Below, one piece after another: positions 33,018 to 40,894 of a stretch of DNA of 64,000 nt (the stretch's first letter is position 1; each line of letters opens with the position of its first letter). The translations under genes and the position numbers were made by a program. The notes under the pieces were generated by a model. The model did not search any database. It saw nothing but the letters and a program-made list of their open reading frames with translations, and had not been told where the DNA came from. The stretch comes from Streptomyces orinoci (GTDB taxonomy: Bacteria > Actinomycetota > Actinomycetes > Streptomycetales > Streptomycetaceae): the NCBI RefSeq assembly GCF_003121295.1, contig NZ_PHNC01000029.1:1488001-1552000 (forward strand), read 5' to 3'.

Positions 33018-33637
33018 TTCTCCGCGACCAGCGGGTCGAGCGCCTGGCGCAGGTCGTCCTCGGTGAGCGGCTTGATGGCCCGTCCGGCGATCCGGCCCTC
33101 CCGGTCGATGAAGACCGTGGAGGGGATGGACTGCGGGTTGAGGCTGCCCGCGGGGAAGCGCAGGATCAGCTTGCCCGCCGGGTCGTACAGGCTCGGGTAG
33201 GGAACCCCGAACTCCTTCTCGAAGGCCACCGCCGGGGCCCGGTTGGGGTCCCGGGTGTTGAGGCCGACGAACTGCACACCCTTGCCCTGGTAGTCCTTGG
33301 CGACCTTGGCCAGGCCGGCGGCCTCGGCCCGGCAGGGCGAGCACCAGGAGCCCCAGACATTGAGCACCAAAACCTTGCCCTGGTACTCCTTGTTGACGTC
33401 CAGCTGCTTGCCCTGCAGCGTCTCGCCGGACAGTTCCGGGGCCGCCTTGCGGCCGCTCGCGTCCTTGACCACGTCGATGCCGCCGTTGCCCTGGACGAAC
33501 TGGGTCTGGCCGCCGCCTCCCGAACTGCCCCCGGAGCCGCAGGCGCTGAGCGCCAGGGCGGCGAGGGCGGTGCCGATGACCGGCACGACGGCACGACGGC
33601 GGCGGAGGTTGCGTCGGTTGGCGCGGCAGGCACTCAT
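33014..33637 (-). CDS. resA: ResA/TlpA-like thiol-disulfide oxidoreductase lipoprotein
   Basis: A 207-residue lipoprotein. The signal ends in the lipobox LSACGS, followed by a Gly/Ser linker and a thioredoxin fold with the active site VWGSWCSPCRAEA. A GVQFVGLNTRD strand and the cis-proline segment IPSTVFIDREGRI complete it. It reduces the haem-binding cysteines of apocytochrome c outside the membrane. It heads the overlapping resA-ccdA-resB-ccsB set; a deacetylase-like lipoprotein gene precedes it by about 60 bp on the same strand. Confidence 0.94.
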   Translation of the reverse strand: MSACRANRRNLRRRRAVVPVIGTALAALALSACGSGGSSGGGGQTQFVQGNGGIDVVKDASGRKAAPELSGETLQGKQLDVNKEYQGKVLVLNVWGSWCSPCRAEAAGLAKVAKDYQGKGVQFVGLNTRDPNRAPAVAFEKEFGVPYPSLYDPAGKLILRFPAGSLNPQSIPSTVFIDREGRIAGRAIKPLTEDDLRQALDPLVAEK

Positions 33638-33697
33638 GTGAAAAGTTTCGCATGGCGAATTACGGGATCTTCCGCGCCCCCCTCACCCCCGGCGGCC

Positions 33698-34882
33698 CTA
33701 GCGGGCCGGGGTCCACCGCTCCCCCACCCGCAGACTCTGCAGATGGGCCATGACCTGCGGATCCTGGGCGTCCAGCCAGTCCACCAGCTGGCGGAAGGAG
33801 ACCAGCCGCACCTCCTTGTTGCGCTCATCGGCGATCCGTTTGAGCGCCTGCTCCACGGCGTCCATATAGATGCCGCCGTTCCACTCCTCGAAGTGGTTGC
33901 CGATGAAGAACGGCGCCCGGTTGGTCTCGTACGCCCGCCGGAATCCGGCCAGATAGGCGTCCACCGCCTGCTGCCGCCACAGCGGATAGTGCGCGGGCGG
34001 GGCGTTGGTGCTGTTGCGGGACTGGTTGGCCAGCAGGTTGTAGTCCATGGACAGCACCTCGAAGGAGTGGCCGGGAAAGGGGATCAGCTGAAGCGGCAGA
34101 TCCCACAGCCCCTGCTTCTTGCCCGGCCAGACCTGGAGCCCGCCGGCCGCGCTGGCGTCATACCGCCAGCCCAGCCGGGCGGCGGCGGGCAGCAGCGCGG
34201 ACTGGCCCAGCAGACAGGGCGTACGGCCGCCGACCAGCTCCTTGCGGTAGTCGAAGGGCAGCGGCTCCAGATCGGCGAAGCCGGTATTGGTCCGCCAGGA
34301 GGTGACAAAGGCGACCGCCTGTCTGATCTCGGAGCGCCAGTCCTCGGAGGTCCAGCGGGCCACCGAGCCGGGGCCGGAGCAGAAGTGCCCATTGAAGTGG
34401 GTGCCGATCTCATGGCCCTCCAGCCAGGCCAGACGTACGTTCTCCAGGGTCGCCCGGATGTGCTCGTCGGCGAGATAGCCCAGGGCCGAGGCGCCCCGCG
34501 GGTTGTTGGGCGGCCGGTAGTGCAGCTTTCCGGCCTCCGGCAGGCAGTACAGCCCGGTCAGGAAGAAGGTCATCCGGGCCCCGTGCTCCCGGGCCAGCTT
34601 GCGGAAGCGCGGGAACAGGCCATTGCCGACCTCCCCGGCCCCGTCCCAGGAGAACACCACGAACTGCGGCGGCTTCTGCCCCGACTCCAGCCGCTCCGGC
34701 TCCGGCGGCTGGTTGGGCTGGGGGCCGCCGTTGGCGGTGGAACCGTCCCCGATGGGACGCGCCCGGGCCGCCTCGGTGGCCCGGGTGACCATGGCCTCGG
34801 TGTCCGACGGACCGGCCGAGCACCCGGCGACGCCCAGCGCGGCGGCCGCGCCCAGCACGGCCCGCCGGGAGATCTCGCCCAT
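33698..34882 (-). CDS. polysaccharide-deacetylase-like lipoprotein
   Basis: A 394-residue exported protein with an N-terminal Tat-like RR and a lipobox (ISRRAVLGAAAALGVAGCSAG). The body is a NodB-type barrel variant: FVVFSWDGAGEVGN holds the motif-1 Asp, and GHEIGTHFNGHFC holds the H-x3-H pair, but the usual FTFDDG is altered. Late KRIADERNKEVRLVSFRQLVDWL fits the last barrel elements. Cell-wall or exopolysaccharide modification is plausible. The ATG at 34882 has GGAGG seven bases upstream; a 15-bp minisatellite lies immediately upstream of the gene. Confidence 0.8.
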   Translation of the reverse strand: MGEISRRAVLGAAAALGVAGCSAGPSDTEAMVTRATEAARARPIGDGSTANGGPQPNQPPEPERLESGQKPPQFVVFSWDGAGEVGNGLFPRFRKLAREHGARMTFFLTGLYCLPEAGKLHYRPPNNPRGASALGYLADEHIRATLENVRLAWLEGHEIGTHFNGHFCSGPGSVARWTSEDWRSEIRQAVAFVTSWRTNTGFADLEPLPFDYRKELVGGRTPCLLGQSALLPAAARLGWRYDASAAGGLQVWPGKKQGLWDLPLQLIPFPGHSFEVLSMDYNLLANQSRNSTNAPPAHYPLWRQQAVDAYLAGFRRAYETNRAPFFIGNHFEEWNGGIYMDAVEQALKRIADERNKEVRLVSFRQLVDWLDAQDPQVMAHLQSLRVGERWTPAR

Positions 34883-34915
34883 GCCGCCGCCTCCGCCCTC
34901 ACACCTCGCCTGGCG

Positions 34916-34990
34916 TCCCAACGCTCGGCGTCCCAACGCTCGGCGTCCAAACGCTTGGCGTCCAAACGCTTGGCGTCCAAACGCTTGGCG
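34916..34990. repeat. five-copy 15-bp minisatellite
   Basis: Two copies of TCCCAACGCTCGGCG are followed by three copies of TCCAAACGCTTGGCG with no interruption. The last three each contain the small inverted repeat TTGG-CGT-CCAA across unit borders. The array sits 34-108 bp upstream of the deacetylase-like start codon, in its promoter or leader. The period of 15 keeps reading frame but no coding function is supported. Confidence 0.9.
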
Positions 34991-35059
34991 TCCATATAAG
35001 ACGAGGTTCGGTGCGAGGGCGCGCCGATGTGGGTCGGGCGGCCTAAGGCCCCGCGGGTG

Positions 35060-35740
35060 CTACGCGCCGAAGGCCTTCTGGCCCCCCCTGACCGGCTTGG
35101 CACCGGCCAGCAGATGCTTGGGCACCAGATCCCGGGCGGGCTCGCTGTAGCCCACCGAAACGATCTTGTCGCCCCGGTAGGTGAAGGTGGTCAGGCTGGC
35201 CAGGGTGCACTGCCGGTTGCGCGGGTCGTGCCAGAGCCGGCGGCGCTCGGCGAAGCTGCGCACCACCCAGATGGGCAGCTGGTGGCTGACGCACACGGCC
35301 TCATGGCCGCGCGCCGCGTCCCGGGCCGCGCCCAGCGCGCCCATCATCCGCACCACCTGCTCGATATAGGGCTCGCCCCAGGACGGCTTGAACGGGTTGG
35401 TGAGGTACTTCCAGTTGGCGGGCTTGCGCAGCGCGCCGTCGCCCACCCCGAAGGTCTTGCCCTCGAAGACGTTCTCCGCCTCGATCAGCCGCTCATCGGT
35501 GGCCAGGTCCAGGCCGTGCGCCTTGGCGATCGGGGTGGCCGTCTCCTGGGCACGCTCCAGCGGGGAGGCCACCACATAAGCGATGTCCCGGTCCGCCAGG
35601 TGCTCGGCCACCCGGTCGGCCATCCGCCGCCCCAGCTCGGAGAGGTGGTAGCCGGGCTTGCGGCCGTAGAGGACGCCGTCCGGGTTGTGCACCTCGCCGT
35701 GCCGCATCAGATGGACCACGGTGATGTCGCTGTCGCTCAC
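35060..35740 (-). CDS. histidine phosphatase family protein (phosphoglycerate-mutase-like)
   Basis: A 226-residue member of the histidine phosphatase superfamily with the phosphohistidine motif VHLMRHGEVHNPDG near residue 9, the conserved Arg/Glu region VASPLERAQETATPIA, and the second catalytic His in AVCVSHQLPIWVV. It starts with GTG, overlapping the hemL stop by four bases, so it is co-translated with hemL. This pairing is widespread in actinobacteria, but no haem-related substrate is known to me. It could act on a phosphorylated metabolite. Confidence 0.92.
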   Translation of the reverse strand: MSDSDITVVHLMRHGEVHNPDGVLYGRKPGYHLSELGRRMADRVAEHLADRDIAYVVASPLERAQETATPIAKAHGLDLATDERLIEAENVFEGKTFGVGDGALRKPANWKYLTNPFKPSWGEPYIEQVVRMMGALGAARDAARGHEAVCVSHQLPIWVVRSFAERRRLWHDPRNRQCTLASLTTFTYRGDKIVSVGYSEPARDLVPKHLLAGAKPVRGGQKAFGA

Positions 35741-37053
35741 TTCTTCCCCTCCGTCGCCTCGGCCGCCGCCCGGGCCGCCGCCGGCAGTGCCGCCGCGATC
35801 TTCTCGATCGCCGTATTGTCATGCGCGGTGGAGACGAACCACGACTCAAAGGCCGACGGCGGCAGATAGACGCCCTGCGCCAGCATCGAGTGGAAGAACG
35901 CGGTGAAGCGGAACGACTGCTGCCGGCGGGCCAGTTCGTAGTCGGTGACCTCCCGGTCGGTGAAGAACACCGAGAACATGCTGCCCGCGTTCTGCAGCCG
36001 GTGGGCCACGCCCTCCTTGGCCAGCGCCTGGGTCACCAGCCCCCGGATCTCCGCCGAGACCGCGTCCACCCTGGCGTACGCGGCGTCGTCCAGCAGCCGC
36101 AGCTGGGCCAGGCCGGCCGCGGTGGCGATGGGGTTACCGGAGAGGGTGCCCGCCTGGTAGACCGGGCCGGCCGGGGCCAGATGCGCCATCACCTCGGCGC
36201 GGCCGCCGAAGGCCGCGGCCGGGAAGCCGCCGCCCATCACCTTGCCGAAGGTCATCAGGTCCGGCTTGACGCCGTCGATGCCGTACCAGCCCGCCTTGCT
36301 CACCCGGAAGCCGGTCATGACCTCATCCGAGATGAACAGCGCGCCGTTCTTCTCACAGGCCGACTTCAGCCCGGCGTTGAAGCCCGGCAGCGGCGGCACC
36401 ACGCCCATGTTGCCGGGGGACGCCTCGGTGATCACACAGGCGATCTCGCCCGGGAAGCGGTGGAAGGCCTCGTGCACCGCCTCCAGGTCGTTGTACGGCA
36501 GCACGATGGTGTCCCCGGCCTGGGCGCCGGTCACCCCGGGGGTGTCCGGCAGCCCGAAGGTGGCCACCCCGGAGCCGGCCGCGGCCAGCAGCGCGTCCAC
36601 ATGGCCGTGGTAGCAGCCGGCGAACTTGATCACCTTGGACCGGCCGGTGAAGCCGCGGGCCAGCCGGATCGCCGACATGGTCGCCTCGGTGCCCGAGGAG
36701 ACCAGCCGCACCTGGTCCACCGGCTCGATCCGGGCCACGATCTCCTCGGCCAGGGCCACCTCGCCCTCACCGGGCGTACCGAAGGAGGTGCCGTGCGCCA
36801 CGGCCCGCTGTACGGCCTCGACCACCTCGGGGTGGGCATGGCCGAGAATCATCGGCCCCCAGGAGCAGACGAGGTCCACATACTCGCGGCCGTCCGCGTC
36901 GGTGAGGTACGGACCGCTACCGGAAACCATGAACCGGGGCGTGCCGCCCACGGCCTGGAAGGCACGCACCGGCGAATTCACGCCACCGGGCGTCACGACC
37001 GCCGCGCGCTCGAAGAGCGTCTGGGACACTGGGGCTTCATATGGATAAGGCAC
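35737..37053 (-). CDS. hemL: glutamate-1-semialdehyde 2,1-aminomutase
   Basis: A 438-residue PLP enzyme that turns glutamate-1-semialdehyde into 5-aminolevulinate, the second step of C5 haem synthesis. Family marks are TPGGVNSPVRAF near the start, SSGTEATMSAIRLARG, FISDEVMTGFR, and the PLP lysine in LMTFGKVMGGGFPAAAFGG. A GTG start gives PYPYEAPVSQTLFERA. Its leader contains a small ORF whose peptide imitates this N-terminus. HemA, the preceding enzyme, is encoded 14 kb away in this window. Confidence 0.96.
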   Translation of the reverse strand: MPYPYEAPVSQTLFERAAVVTPGGVNSPVRAFQAVGGTPRFMVSGSGPYLTDADGREYVDLVCSWGPMILGHAHPEVVEAVQRAVAHGTSFGTPGEGEVALAEEIVARIEPVDQVRLVSSGTEATMSAIRLARGFTGRSKVIKFAGCYHGHVDALLAAAGSGVATFGLPDTPGVTGAQAGDTIVLPYNDLEAVHEAFHRFPGEIACVITEASPGNMGVVPPLPGFNAGLKSACEKNGALFISDEVMTGFRVSKAGWYGIDGVKPDLMTFGKVMGGGFPAAAFGGRAEVMAHLAPAGPVYQAGTLSGNPIATAAGLAQLRLLDDAAYARVDAVSAEIRGLVTQALAKEGVAHRLQNAGSMFSVFFTDREVTDYELARRQQSFRFTAFFHSMLAQGVYLPPSAFESWFVSTAHDNTAIEKIAAALPAAARAAAEATEGKK

Positions 37054-37122
37054 TTTGATCCTGACCTGCCTGCGGAAAAGGGAAGTGGGAACGGCGTCTG
37101 ACCGGCTGCTTTCGGCAGGGCA

Positions 37123-37179
37123 TCAGCCCTTGCGCGTCTGGGACACTGGGGCGGGGTACGGACGGCTCACGCCAACCAT
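37123..37179 (-). CDS. 18-residue upstream ORF mimicking the HemL N-terminus
   Basis: ATG at 37179 opens MVGVSRPYPAPVSQTRKG and stops at 37123. The PYP-APVSQT part copies the hemL start (PYPYEAPVSQT), and the DNA shares a GTCTGGGACACTGGGGC direct repeat with it. It lies about 70 bp upstream of hemL. It may be a partial duplication of the gene's 5' end, or a leader peptide. The ribosome-binding site (GGTGAG) is weak. Confidence 0.45.
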   Translation of the reverse strand: MVGVSRPYPAPVSQTRKG

Positions 37180-37305
37180 GGTCTCACCAGGCCGCAGTAC
37201 ACCGGCCTCCGGGCGTTTCGGACGCGGCTGACGGGGGAGCTCTGAGACGATGATCGGGTTGCGCGGCGGGGGCTGTGCTGCGTAGAAAAGCGATCGGGTG
37301 GAGAT

Positions 37306-37887
37306 ATGCAGCATCGCGGCGGCGGGCTGGGTGAGGGCACCGACGACCTGGGGCCCGAGGACGCCCGGCGAGCACGCAGGGGCCGGCACCGGCGTGCGGA
37401 ACAAAGGTCCGGAGCACACGGGGATCACAGCACAAGCGGGAGTGGCCGGATGGGGGTGACCTACAAGTACTTCGGGGCGCCCAATGGGGCCACCGCGGCA
37501 CGGGTGCCCATCTCCATGCGCCCCGAGGAACTGGGCGGGGACGAACTGGGCATGGGCGGCATGTTCACCCGGATCAAGCCGGAGACGGTCGCCGCCATGG
37601 TGCTCACCGGCATCCAGGGCATACCCCTGCACAAGGTGCCCCCGCTGGAACTGGTGGTGCTCCACCCCGACTACGCGGTCGTCAAGCTGCCCATGACGGT
37701 GGTGGATCCGCTGCGCGGCATCGGCGAGGAGTCGGTGGGTGCGGCGGCCTTCATCTGGTCCACCGTCCCCGACCGGGGCGGCCCCCGGGACGCCTTCACC
37801 GTCTACCGGCTGCTGCACGAGTGGCAGGACTTCTCGCACCGGCTGCACGAGGCCGGCCATCAGCCGTACTGCCTGGTCTGGCCCTGA
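37306..37887 (+). CDS. conserved actinobacterial hypothetical protein
   Basis: A 193-residue protein. The first 48 residues are charged and low-complexity; the conserved part starts at MGVTYKYFGAPNGATAARVPISM and contains PEELGGDELGMGGMFTRIKPET, VVLHPDYAVVKLPMTVVDPLR and HEWQDFSHRLHEAGH. I recognise this as a conserved streptomycete protein without a known domain. The ATG at 37306 follows GTGGAGAT. An alternative start is the internal Met at 37450. The YnfA-like gene begins two bases after it. No function can be given. Confidence 0.75.
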   Translation: MQHRGGGLGEGTDDLGPEDARRARRGRHRRAEQRSGAHGDHSTSGSGRMGVTYKYFGAPNGATAARVPISMRPEELGGDELGMGGMFTRIKPETVAAMVLTGIQGIPLHKVPPLELVVLHPDYAVVKLPMTVVDPLRGIGEESVGAAAFIWSTVPDRGGPRDAFTVYRLLHEWQDFSHRLHEAGHQPYCLVWP

Positions 37888-37889
37888 CC

Positions 37890-38225
37890 GTGCTCGTTCT
37901 CCGTTCCATCGCCCTGTTCCTGCTGGCCGCGCTGCTGGAGATCGGCGGCGCCTGGCTGGTCTGGCAGGGCGCCCGGGAGCACCGCGGCTGGGCCTGGATC
38001 GGCTTCGGGGTGCTCGCGCTGGGCGCATACGGCTTTGTCGCCACCCTCCAGCCGGACGCCCACTTCGGCCGGATCCTGGCCGCCTACGGCGGGATCTTTG
38101 TGGCGGGCTCGCTGGCCTGGGGCGTGGTCGCCGACGGCTACCGGCCGGACCGGTACGACGTGCTGGGGGCACTGGTCTGCCTGGCCGGTGTGACCGTGAT
38201 CATGTACGCGCCACGGGGCCGCTGA
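37890..38225 (+). CDS. YnfA / UPF0060 family small membrane protein
   Basis: A 111-residue protein with four transmembrane helices and the YnfA marks: ALLEIGGAWLVWQG, AYGFVATLQP, FGRILAAYGGIFVAGSLAWG and a final GALVCLAGVTVIMY. It belongs to the drug/metabolite transporter superfamily and may act as a small multidrug-type exporter. The start is GTG, two bases after the preceding stop, so the two genes are probably co-transcribed. The role here is unproven. Confidence 0.9.
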   Translation: MLVLRSIALFLLAALLEIGGAWLVWQGAREHRGWAWIGFGVLALGAYGFVATLQPDAHFGRILAAYGGIFVAGSLAWGVVADGYRPDRYDVLGALVCLAGVTVIMYAPRGR

Positions 38226-38276
38226 ACCGGGCATATCCTGCGGCCAGTTCTCCCTCACGCCTCAGGAGGCCCGCAG

Positions 38277-39020
38277 ATGAGCACCCGTACCGCCGTAGTC
38301 ACCGGAGCGAGCAGCGGCATCGGCGCCGCCACCGCCCGCCAACTGGCCGCCGCCGGCTATCGCGTGGTCCTCACCGCCCGCCGCAAGGAACGCATCGCGG
38401 CCCTGGCCGCCGAGCTGCCCGAGGCCACCGCATACGCCCTGGACGTCACCGACCGGGCCGCCGTGGACGCCTTCGCCGCCACCCTGGAGAGCTGCCACCT
38501 GCTGGTCAACAACGCGGGCGGCGCCCTGGGCACCGACCCGGTGGCCACCGCCGACCCCGCCGACTGGCGCGCCATGTACGAGGTCAATGTGCTGGGCGCC
38601 CTCCATATGACCCAGGCCCTGCTCCCCGCCCTCAAGGAGAGCGGCGACGGCACCGTGGTCCTGGTCTCCTCCACCGCCGGCCTGGCCACCTACGAGGGCG
38701 GCGGCGGCTATGTGGCCGCCAAGCACGGCGCCCATGTGATGGCCGAGACCCTCCGCCTGGAACTGTGCGGCCAGCCGGTGCGCGTCATCGAGATCGCCCC
38801 CGGCATGGTGAAGACCGAGGGCTTCGCCCTCACCCGCTTCGGCGGCGACCAGGCCAAGGCCGACGCGGTCTACGCCGGAGTGGCCGAACCGCTCACCGCC
38901 GAGGACGTGGCCGACACCATCACCTGGGCCGTCACCCGCCCCAGCCATGTCAACATCGACCTGCTGGTGCTGCGCCCGCGCGCCCAGGCGTCCAACTACA
39001 AGGTGCACCGGGAGCTCTGA
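38277..39020 (+). CDS. short-chain dehydrogenase/reductase, YdfG-like
   Basis: A 247-residue classical SDR. It has the cofactor motif TGASSGIGAATARQL, a basic AARRKERI after strand 2 that favours NADP, the NNAGGALG motif, the catalytic Ser in VVLVSSTAGLATYEGGGGYVAAK with Tyr and Lys in YVAAK, and IEIAPGMVKTEGF. It resembles YdfG-type 3-hydroxy acid dehydrogenases. The ATG follows AGGAGG. It lies 51 bp after the YnfA-like gene in the same direction. The physiological substrate cannot be stated. Confidence 0.92.
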   Translation: MSTRTAVVTGASSGIGAATARQLAAAGYRVVLTARRKERIAALAAELPEATAYALDVTDRAAVDAFAATLESCHLLVNNAGGALGTDPVATADPADWRAMYEVNVLGALHMTQALLPALKESGDGTVVLVSSTAGLATYEGGGGYVAAKHGAHVMAETLRLELCGQPVRVIEIAPGMVKTEGFALTRFGGDQAKADAVYAGVAEPLTAEDVADTITWAVTRPSHVNIDLLVLRPRAQASNYKVHREL

Positions 39021-39110
39021 GCCTTCCGGCCGAGAACCACAGACCTATGGCCAAGGCGCCCTTCCGGGGCTAGGTTCCTTGATCAGCACCCGCTGACCCA
39101 GGAGCATCCC

Positions 39111-39491
39111 ATGCGCGTCATCGCCTTCGACCACCTCGTCCTCAATGTCTCCGACGTCGAACGCTCCGTCGCCTTCTACACCGGCCCGCTCGGCCTGGAG
39201 CCGGTCCGGGTGGACGAGTGGCGCAAGGGCGAGGTGCCCTTCCCCTCGGTACGAGTCACCCCCAGCACCATCATCGACCTGATGGCGCGGGAGCGCGGCG
39301 AGTCCAATGTGGACCACATCTGCCTGACGGTGGAACCGCTGGACTGGCAGGCCGTGATCGACTCCGGCACCTTCGACGTCCTTCAGGGCCCGGTCCCCCG
39401 CTTCGGCGCCCGCGGCACCGCCCAGTCTGTCTACGTCCGCGACCCGGACGGCAACACGGTGGAACTGCGCTGGTACCCGGAGGACAAGTAA
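39111..39491 (+). CDS. VOC-family (glyoxalase-like) protein
   Basis: A 126-residue vicinal-oxygen-chelate protein: IAFDHLVLNVSDVERSVAFY holds the first metal His, SNVDHICLTVEP the second half, and YVRDPDGNTVELRWYPED the final strand with the Glu. One betaalphabetabetabeta module pair is present, the normal length. The family includes glyoxalase I, dioxygenases and resistance proteins; the substrate is not predictable. The stop is five bases from the convergent rtcB stop. Confidence 0.92.
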   Translation: MRVIAFDHLVLNVSDVERSVAFYTGPLGLEPVRVDEWRKGEVPFPSVRVTPSTIIDLMARERGESNVDHICLTVEPLDWQAVIDSGTFDVLQGPVPRFGARGTAQSVYVRDPDGNTVELRWYPEDK

Positions 39492-39495
39492 GGGC

Positions 39496-40689
39496 TCAGC
39501 CCTTCACACAGACAATCTGCCGCAGCTTCGCCACCACCTCGACGAGATCCCGCTGCTGGTCCATGACCTGCTCGATCGGCTTGTAGGCGGCCGGGATCTC
39601 GTCCACCACGCCGAAGTCCTTACGGCACTCCACGCCCCGGGTCTGCTCCGCCAGATCCTGCGCGGAGAACCGCTTCTTCGCAGCGTTCCGGCTCATCCTG
39701 CGGCCCGCGCCATGCGAGGCGGAGTTGAAGGAGTCGGGGTTGCCCAGGCCGCGGACGATATACGAGCCGGTGCCCATCGAGCCCGGGATGATCCCGTACT
39801 CGCCGCTGCCCGCCCTGATCGCTCCCTTACGGGTGACCAGCAGGTCCATGCCCTCATAGGTCTCCTCGGCCACATAGTTGTGGTGGCAGGAGATGACCGG
39901 TTCAAAGGTGACCCTGGCCTTCTTGAACTCCTTGCGGACCACATCCTTGAACAGGGCCATCATGATCTCGCGGTTGTGCCGCGCATACTCCTGGGCCCAG
40001 AACAGATCGTGCCGGTAGGCGGCCATCTGCGGGGTGTCCGCCACAAAGACCGCCAGGTCACGGTCGATCAGCCCCTGGTTGTGCGGCAGCTTGCGGGCCT
40101 CGCTTATGTGGTACTCCGCCAGCTCCTTGCCGATGTTCCGGGAGCCGGAGTGCAGCATCAGCCAGACCCACCCCTCGGCATCGATGCAAACTTCGCAAAA
40201 GTGATTGCCCCCGCCAAGCGTTCCCATCTGCTTCAGCGCCCGACTCTGACGGAACTTGACCGCATCCGCCACCTCCTGGAACCGCGCCCAGAAGTCGTCC
40301 CACCCCGCCGTCGGGAGTCCATGCAGCCGTACCGGGTCCACCGGGTCGTCATGCATGGCGAAGCCCACCGGAATCGCCGCCTCGATCTTCGACCGCAGCC
40401 GGGAGAGATCGCCCGGCAGGTCATTGGCGGTCAGCGAGGTCTTCACCGCCGACATCCCGCAGCCGATGTCCACCCCGACCGCCGCCGGGCACACCGCACC
40501 CCGCATGGCGATCACCGAGCCCACCGTGGCGCCCTTGCCGAAGTGCACATCCGGCATCACGGCCAGGCCCTCGACCCAGGGCAGGGTGGTGACGTTCTGC
40601 AGCTGCCGCATGGCGACGTCCTCCACCGTGGCGGGATCCGTCCACATACGGATCGGCACCCGGGCCCCGGGCAGCTCGGTGTACGGCAT
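39496..40689 (-). CDS. rtcB: RtcB-type RNA-splicing ligase
   Basis: A 397-residue RtcB that joins RNA 2',3'-cyclic phosphate or 3'-phosphate to 5'-OH ends with GTP and manganese. Key residues are visible: DVHFGKGATVGSVI, the metal Cys in VGVDIGCGMSAVK, GTLGGGNHFCEV, LHSGSRNIGK, and the guanylated His in NSASHGAGRRMSR. There is no archease, RtcA or RtcR gene beside it. Two inward GC-rich genes surround it, and a perfect inverted repeat lies just upstream of its start. RNA repair is the expected role. Confidence 0.95.
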   Translation of the reverse strand: MPYTELPGARVPIRMWTDPATVEDVAMRQLQNVTTLPWVEGLAVMPDVHFGKGATVGSVIAMRGAVCPAAVGVDIGCGMSAVKTSLTANDLPGDLSRLRSKIEAAIPVGFAMHDDPVDPVRLHGLPTAGWDDFWARFQEVADAVKFRQSRALKQMGTLGGGNHFCEVCIDAEGWVWLMLHSGSRNIGKELAEYHISEARKLPHNQGLIDRDLAVFVADTPQMAAYRHDLFWAQEYARHNREIMMALFKDVVRKEFKKARVTFEPVISCHHNYVAEETYEGMDLLVTRKGAIRAGSGEYGIIPGSMGTGSYIVRGLGNPDSFNSASHGAGRRMSRNAAKKRFSAQDLAEQTRGVECRKDFGVVDEIPAAYKPIEQVMDQQRDLVEVVAKLRQIVCVKG

Positions 40690-40709
40690 ACCTTCCTCAT
40701 TCCCCCGAA

Positions 40710-40725
40710 CGCATTGACGAATGCG
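40710..40725. promoter_or_regulatory. inverted repeat CGCATT-N4-AATGCG upstream of rtcB
   Basis: Perfect 6-bp arms flank GACG, 21-36 bp upstream of the rtcB ATG, next to an AT-rich stretch (GATAAATAAAG) that looks promoter-like. It could be an operator for rtcB or for the divergent lipoprotein gene. Confidence 0.4.
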
Positions 40726-40894
40726 CAGAAACGATAAATAAAGCAGATAACGGAAAAGCCGGACCAGTCACCTGATACAAGACGGCGGACCAGCGGTCCC
40801 GGCGGCGTTGCGGTACACATTGTGTCCAGCGGCCGCCCACCGGCGGCAACCGTATTTCGGCCGCGACCGGGCGAGCGAAGGGAAGGCACGGACA

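Noticed and set aside
34916..34990. CRISPR array
   Set aside because: The units are 15 bp and directly adjacent with no spacers, so this is a minisatellite.
34570..35103. Minus-strand frame reading through the 15-bp minisatellite as DAKRL/DAERW repeats
   Set aside because: The repeat keeps frame by its length of 15, but the downstream part only shadows the deacetylase-like gene in another frame and there is no ribosome-binding site.
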